From: Bacteriovoracaceae bacterium UBA1018 | GTDB taxonomy: Bacteria > Bdellovibrionota > UBA1018 | Assembly: GCA_002291495.1 (NCBI GenBank) | Contig: DBAE01000018.1 | Location: 1,252-10,507 of the forward strand | Direction: 5' to 3' | Length of the DNA: 9,256 nt | Part shown: in pieces, positions 7,244 to 9,256 of the stretch | Position numbering within the stretch: position 1 is the stretch's first letter | Layout of the letters: every line of letters starts with the position of its first letter | Made by a program: the position numbers and the translations under genes | Notes under the pieces: model-generated | Seen by the model: only the letters and a program-made list of their open reading frames with translations | The model's database searches: none | Told to the model about the DNA's origin: nothing

Positions 7244-8698
7244 CTATTTGCGTTTCAAGACGCAAAATAGGTTAATTCCGTTTTCCTCTTGCTCGATCGA
7301 AACGCTACTCGCTGGATAAGTAAATAGTCTTTGTAAGTCTTGTTTAGATCGATAGATTAAGTTCCAATCAAACACGAGACTCATACCAAATCGGTTTGGA
7401 GTAGATACATCAAAGTTTCCAATCACGAGTTCAGCATCTTCTTTGATATGGGTTATAAGAACTTTTCCTGCCATATGAGCGACTGGATCGGTAAAATAGT
7501 CAAAAAGACCGGCAGAATAAATCAAATCGAAATCTTTCTCAGGTAAGCCGGCATTAATTACTTCTTTAATGGCTCTATGACAAAGTTTAACGTCAAAATT
7601 TTTGTCTTGTGCACGAGCTGCTTGTCTAATTTGGCGTTGAGCGTGTTTCAAGCTACCCTCATCTTGATCCAAAAGCGTGATATCCAGCATATCCAATTCT
7701 TTTTGGGTCAAGGTCTGAACCAAGTACTGAACTTCCATTGCTGGTCCGGATGCGACGGACATAATCTTAATTTTCTTGGCTTGGGTCGTTTCTACTGCTT
7801 TAAGTACTCTGGCAGCGAGATAATGTACACGATTTCGAACTGCTTGAGGCTCAGGGTGTTGTAGAAAGGCATTCTCTACACAGCGACCAAACAAAGTTTC
7901 ACCGATATTTTCTTTTCGATAGATCAAATTCATCATCTCAAAGTCACCAGCGTAGCCGCGCGGTTTTGTGAGCGTCCGATGAGCAAATGGAGATTTGTAG
8001 AGCAGATTCTTCATTTGCTCACGGAAAAATTGATAACACTCTTTGACTACCTCTTCCGATTGACCTGAAAGCACCTCATTAAATTCAGAATGAAGACCTT
8101 GCCATAGATCGTAGATTGCACGACCTGTAACTTCAATAACCGTTTCTTCGAAGTCTTCACTTTGGTTTCTTGAAAGGAAATTCTGACTTCCTTGAAATGC
8201 TTCAATTTTTGCTTCAAGGCGCTGAAGTAGATCACGTAAATGATAGACCTTACTCACAAACGAGACAGGTAATCGATCGATACGAGTCTTCTCAGCCAAG
8301 AGCGAGAGATGCATGCGCTTGAGTTCAGGAAACAGGGCTACTTTTTCGACGTTCAATGGTTCCGATAGGATTTCAAAAGCGACTCTATATTCGCCATCAC
8401 CCGCCACGACCGGCTCCTGACGAACGAGTCGCAAATGGAGGTTGGCTAGAGTAAACCCTTCGATTTCAAGGGTTCCCTTAATTTCTCCATTTTTAGTCTC
8501 GAATGCCTGCGGACTTTGTATCGCTAATCCAAATGAACTATAATTGAGAACTGCGTATTCAACTCGATCGATCTTTAAAAAACATCGAAGATCTGAAATC
8601 GGATAGCGGTCTTGCCTCACAAATCGTGAGGCATCATTTTTTTCTTCGACTACGTTATTTGCCGTCGTAACTAATTGCGGTCGTACACTATTGCTCAT
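7244..8698 (-). CDS. PilZ-like domain fused to a SAM-dependent methyltransferase (PhcB-like)
   Basis: Residues about 26-115 look like a PilZ domain, which binds c-di-GMP: an Arg cluster RFVRQDRYPI (25-34) followed by NYSSFG (52-57), which fits the (D/N)xSxxG motif. The Arg spacing is not the canonical RxxxR, so ligand binding is uncertain. A helical linker (about 125-245) follows. The C-terminal part is a class I methyltransferase: PRGYAGDFEMMNLIY (246-260), the SAM-binding strand and loop IMSVASGPAMEV (312-323), LLDQDEG (342-348) with Asp344 at the ribose position, FDLIYSAGLFDYF (390-402), and GNFD to FDWNLIYR (427-450). These features resemble proteins annotated as 3-hydroxypalmitate methyl ester synthases, typified by Ralstonia PhcB; this is recalled resemblance, not a search. 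The start has AAGG ten bases upstream. It heads the five-gene run. Methyltransferase is sure, PilZ likely, substrate inferred. Confidence 0.85.
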   Translation of the reverse strand: MSNSVRPQLVTTANNVVEEKNDASRFVRQDRYPISDLRCFLKIDRVEYAVLNYSSFGLAIQSPQAFETKNGEIKGTLEIEGFTLANLHLRLVRQEPVVAGDGEYRVAFEILSEPLNVEKVALFPELKRMHLSLLAEKTRIDRLPVSFVSKVYHLRDLLQRLEAKIEAFQGSQNFLSRNQSEDFEETVIEVTGRAIYDLWQGLHSEFNEVLSGQSEEVVKECYQFFREQMKNLLYKSPFAHRTLTKPRGYAGDFEMMNLIYRKENIGETLFGRCVENAFLQHPEPQAVRNRVHYLAARVLKAVETTQAKKIKIMSVASGPAMEVQYLVQTLTQKELDMLDITLLDQDEGSLKHAQRQIRQAARAQDKNFDVKLCHRAIKEVINAGLPEKDFDLIYSAGLFDYFTDPVAHMAGKVLITHIKEDAELVIGNFDVSTPNRFGMSLVFDWNLIYRSKQDLQRLFTYPASSVSIEQEENGINLFCVLKRK

Positions 8699-8896
8699 GA
8701 AAGATCATCCTTACCCTTGGTGCGTATACATCATTACAATTGAGTAACTAATATCGTTGATTCATCATCGGCAATTTATTAGCTAAAGATTAGAGTAAGG
8801 CCGTCTATGGATAGTAAAGTCTGAATCAGTCAAACGATTGACATATGTTTTAAGGAATGAAAGTAATTGTTAAGATAAACAGAAACTGAAAATCAC
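8699..8896. promoter_or_regulatory. 198-base divergent intergenic region
   Basis: This AT-rich gap separates the start of the minus-strand run from the plus-strand gene at 8897. For the minus strand, the AAGG ribosome binding site is at 8712-8709; a GTATAC-containing stretch (about 8723-8728) could be part of a -10 region but has no clear -35 partner. For the plus strand a better promoter lies at 8838-8867. TGATTCA (8758-8764) and its reverse complement TGAATCA (8822-8828) are 57 bases apart. I see no small gene, riboswitch or terminator here. Confidence 0.5.
8838..8867 (+). promoter_or_regulatory. Putative sigma-70 promoter of the right-edge gene
   Basis: TTGACA (8838-8843) is a perfect -35 hexamer. 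AGTAAT (8862-8867) matches four of six -10 bases after an 18-base spacer, giving a start near 8874 and a short leader of about 23 bases. The -35 box overlaps a small inverted repeat, GTCAA-ACGA-TTGAC (8829-8842), which could be a binding site for a regulator. Confidence 0.45.
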
Positions 8897-9256
8897 ATGA
8901 AAATTGTCGCGTTAATATTTGCAGTACTTGTCTGGGGCATTATTTCAAGTCTTCGAGGTATGGATAAAAATCCTGAATCCACCTGGTTCGACGAAATTGC
9001 TCCAAGCCCAGTTGCCACTTTAACGACGGAAGCGCCAGTAGCTAATGTAGTGCCTTCGCCGACCGCGGTTGCTAAATCATCCGCGCCGACATCGGCTCCT
9101 ACGTCCATTCCAAGTCCAAGTATAAATCCGAGCCCAGTTTCGACCTTAGGAGCAGACCGCAAGATTATATGTAGCAAGAGTGAAGAACCGGCAAGGTCCC
9201 TCACTCTTGTACCAAAAGGTAAAGGCTGTGATCTCATCTATTCAAAGCCTGGCTCA
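8897..9256 (+). CDS. Membrane-anchored or secreted protein with a proline-rich linker, C-terminus beyond the window
   Basis: The frame is open from the ATG at 8897 to the window end (120 codons). Residues 2-19 are a single hydrophobic segment following Lys2, either an uncleaved N-terminal anchor or a signal peptide without an obvious cleavage site. Residues about 34-83 form a low-complexity linker rich in Pro, Ser, Thr, Ala and Val, with eleven prolines, many as SP or AP pairs. A folded region then begins: IICSKSEEPARSLTLV and GKGCDLIYSKPG, with Cys92 and Cys111 that may pair in the periplasm. No good ribosome binding site precedes the ATG, but the start coincides with the onset of the hydrophobic segment and a promoter lies upstream. 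The layout (anchor, spacer, domain) suits a protein that spans the periplasm or presents a domain away from the membrane. The family is not recognised. Confidence 0.7.
   Translation, partial: MKIVALIFAVLVWGIISSLRGMDKNPESTWFDEIAPSPVATLTTEAPVANVVPSPTAVAKSSAPTSAPTSIPSPSINPSPVSTLGADRKIICSKSEEPARSLTLVPKGKGCDLIYSKPGS

Larger units (their letters stand above)
1333..8698 (-). other. Possible five-gene operon (methyltransferase, cyclase, exported protein, alcohol dehydrogenase, fadE)
   Basis: All five genes run on the minus strand with gaps of 24, 44, 44 and 54 bases. I found no stem with a T-run in any gap, and no strong promoter, so readthrough is plausible. The weak or distant ribosome binding sites of the second and third genes fit translation from a shared message. 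The close link between the first two genes is the most convincing; membership of fadE is the least, because its gap contains an AT-rich direct repeat (about 3692-3710) that could hold a promoter. Confidence 0.45.

Noticed and set aside
8893..9237. Minus-strand open frame of 114 codons opposite the right-edge gene
   Set aside because: It is the reverse image of the low-complexity proline-rich linker; the plus frame has a hydrophobic N-terminus, promoter and open end, and this frame has no recognisable domain.
1..9256. CRISPR array, transposon, prophage, tRNA or known anti-phage defence system
   Set aside because: No regularly spaced repeats, transposase, integrase, tRNA-like folds or defence-type nuclease or effector domains are visible. 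The cyclase is a membrane class III enzyme with an ordinary architecture, not a CBASS or Pycsar-type two-gene effector pair.

Overview
This 9.3 kb window has moderate GC and the tight gene packing of a bacterial chromosome. The genes suggest a Gram-negative bacterium: two proteins have clear signal peptides, there is a full-length FadE-type acyl-CoA dehydrogenase, and a PilZ-methyltransferase and a membrane class III nucleotide cyclase point to second-messenger signalling. A deltaproteobacterial or Bdellovibrionota-like host fits, but this is an impression of style, since no rRNA or marker gene is present. I see no tRNA, rRNA, CRISPR array, insertion sequence or phage gene. No gene-free stretch exceeds about 200 bases.

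Layout. At the left edge, on the minus strand, is the N-terminal part of a helix-turn-helix regulator (569 to beyond 1). It starts at GTG behind a strong AAGGAG. Immediately upstream of that ribosome binding site lies a perfect 21-bp palindrome (584-604), a likely operator. Divergent from it, on the plus strand, is a small secreted protein of unknown function (673-1239), closed by a strong intrinsic terminator (1282-1320).

The centre, 8698 down to 1333, is a run of five minus-strand genes with gaps of 24, 44, 44 and 54 bases. No intrinsic terminator is visible in the gaps, so it may be one transcription unit. In order of transcription it encodes: (1) a protein with an N-terminal PilZ-like domain and a C-terminal SAM-dependent methyltransferase resembling the PhcB group, which makes fatty-acid methyl ester signals; (2) a six-helix membrane class III adenylyl cyclase with an unusual C-terminal zinc ribbon; (3) an exported protein with ChaN/TIKI/TraB-like motifs; (4) a zinc-dependent NADP(H) alcohol dehydrogenase of the YahK/cinnamyl-alcohol type; (5) FadE.

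At the right edge, on the plus strand, a divergent gene begins (8897 to beyond 9256). It encodes a membrane-anchored or secreted protein with a Pro/Ser/Thr/Ala-rich linker, and a good sigma-70-like promoter precedes it.

How it may work together (inference). The two first genes couple a possible c-di-GMP input (PilZ) and cAMP production to a methyltransferase. The two last genes act on fatty acyl-CoA and aldehyde/alcohol chemistry. The most interesting reading is a lipid-derived signal or modification pathway under second-messenger control. The alternative is that these are unrelated genes that happen to be codirectional.
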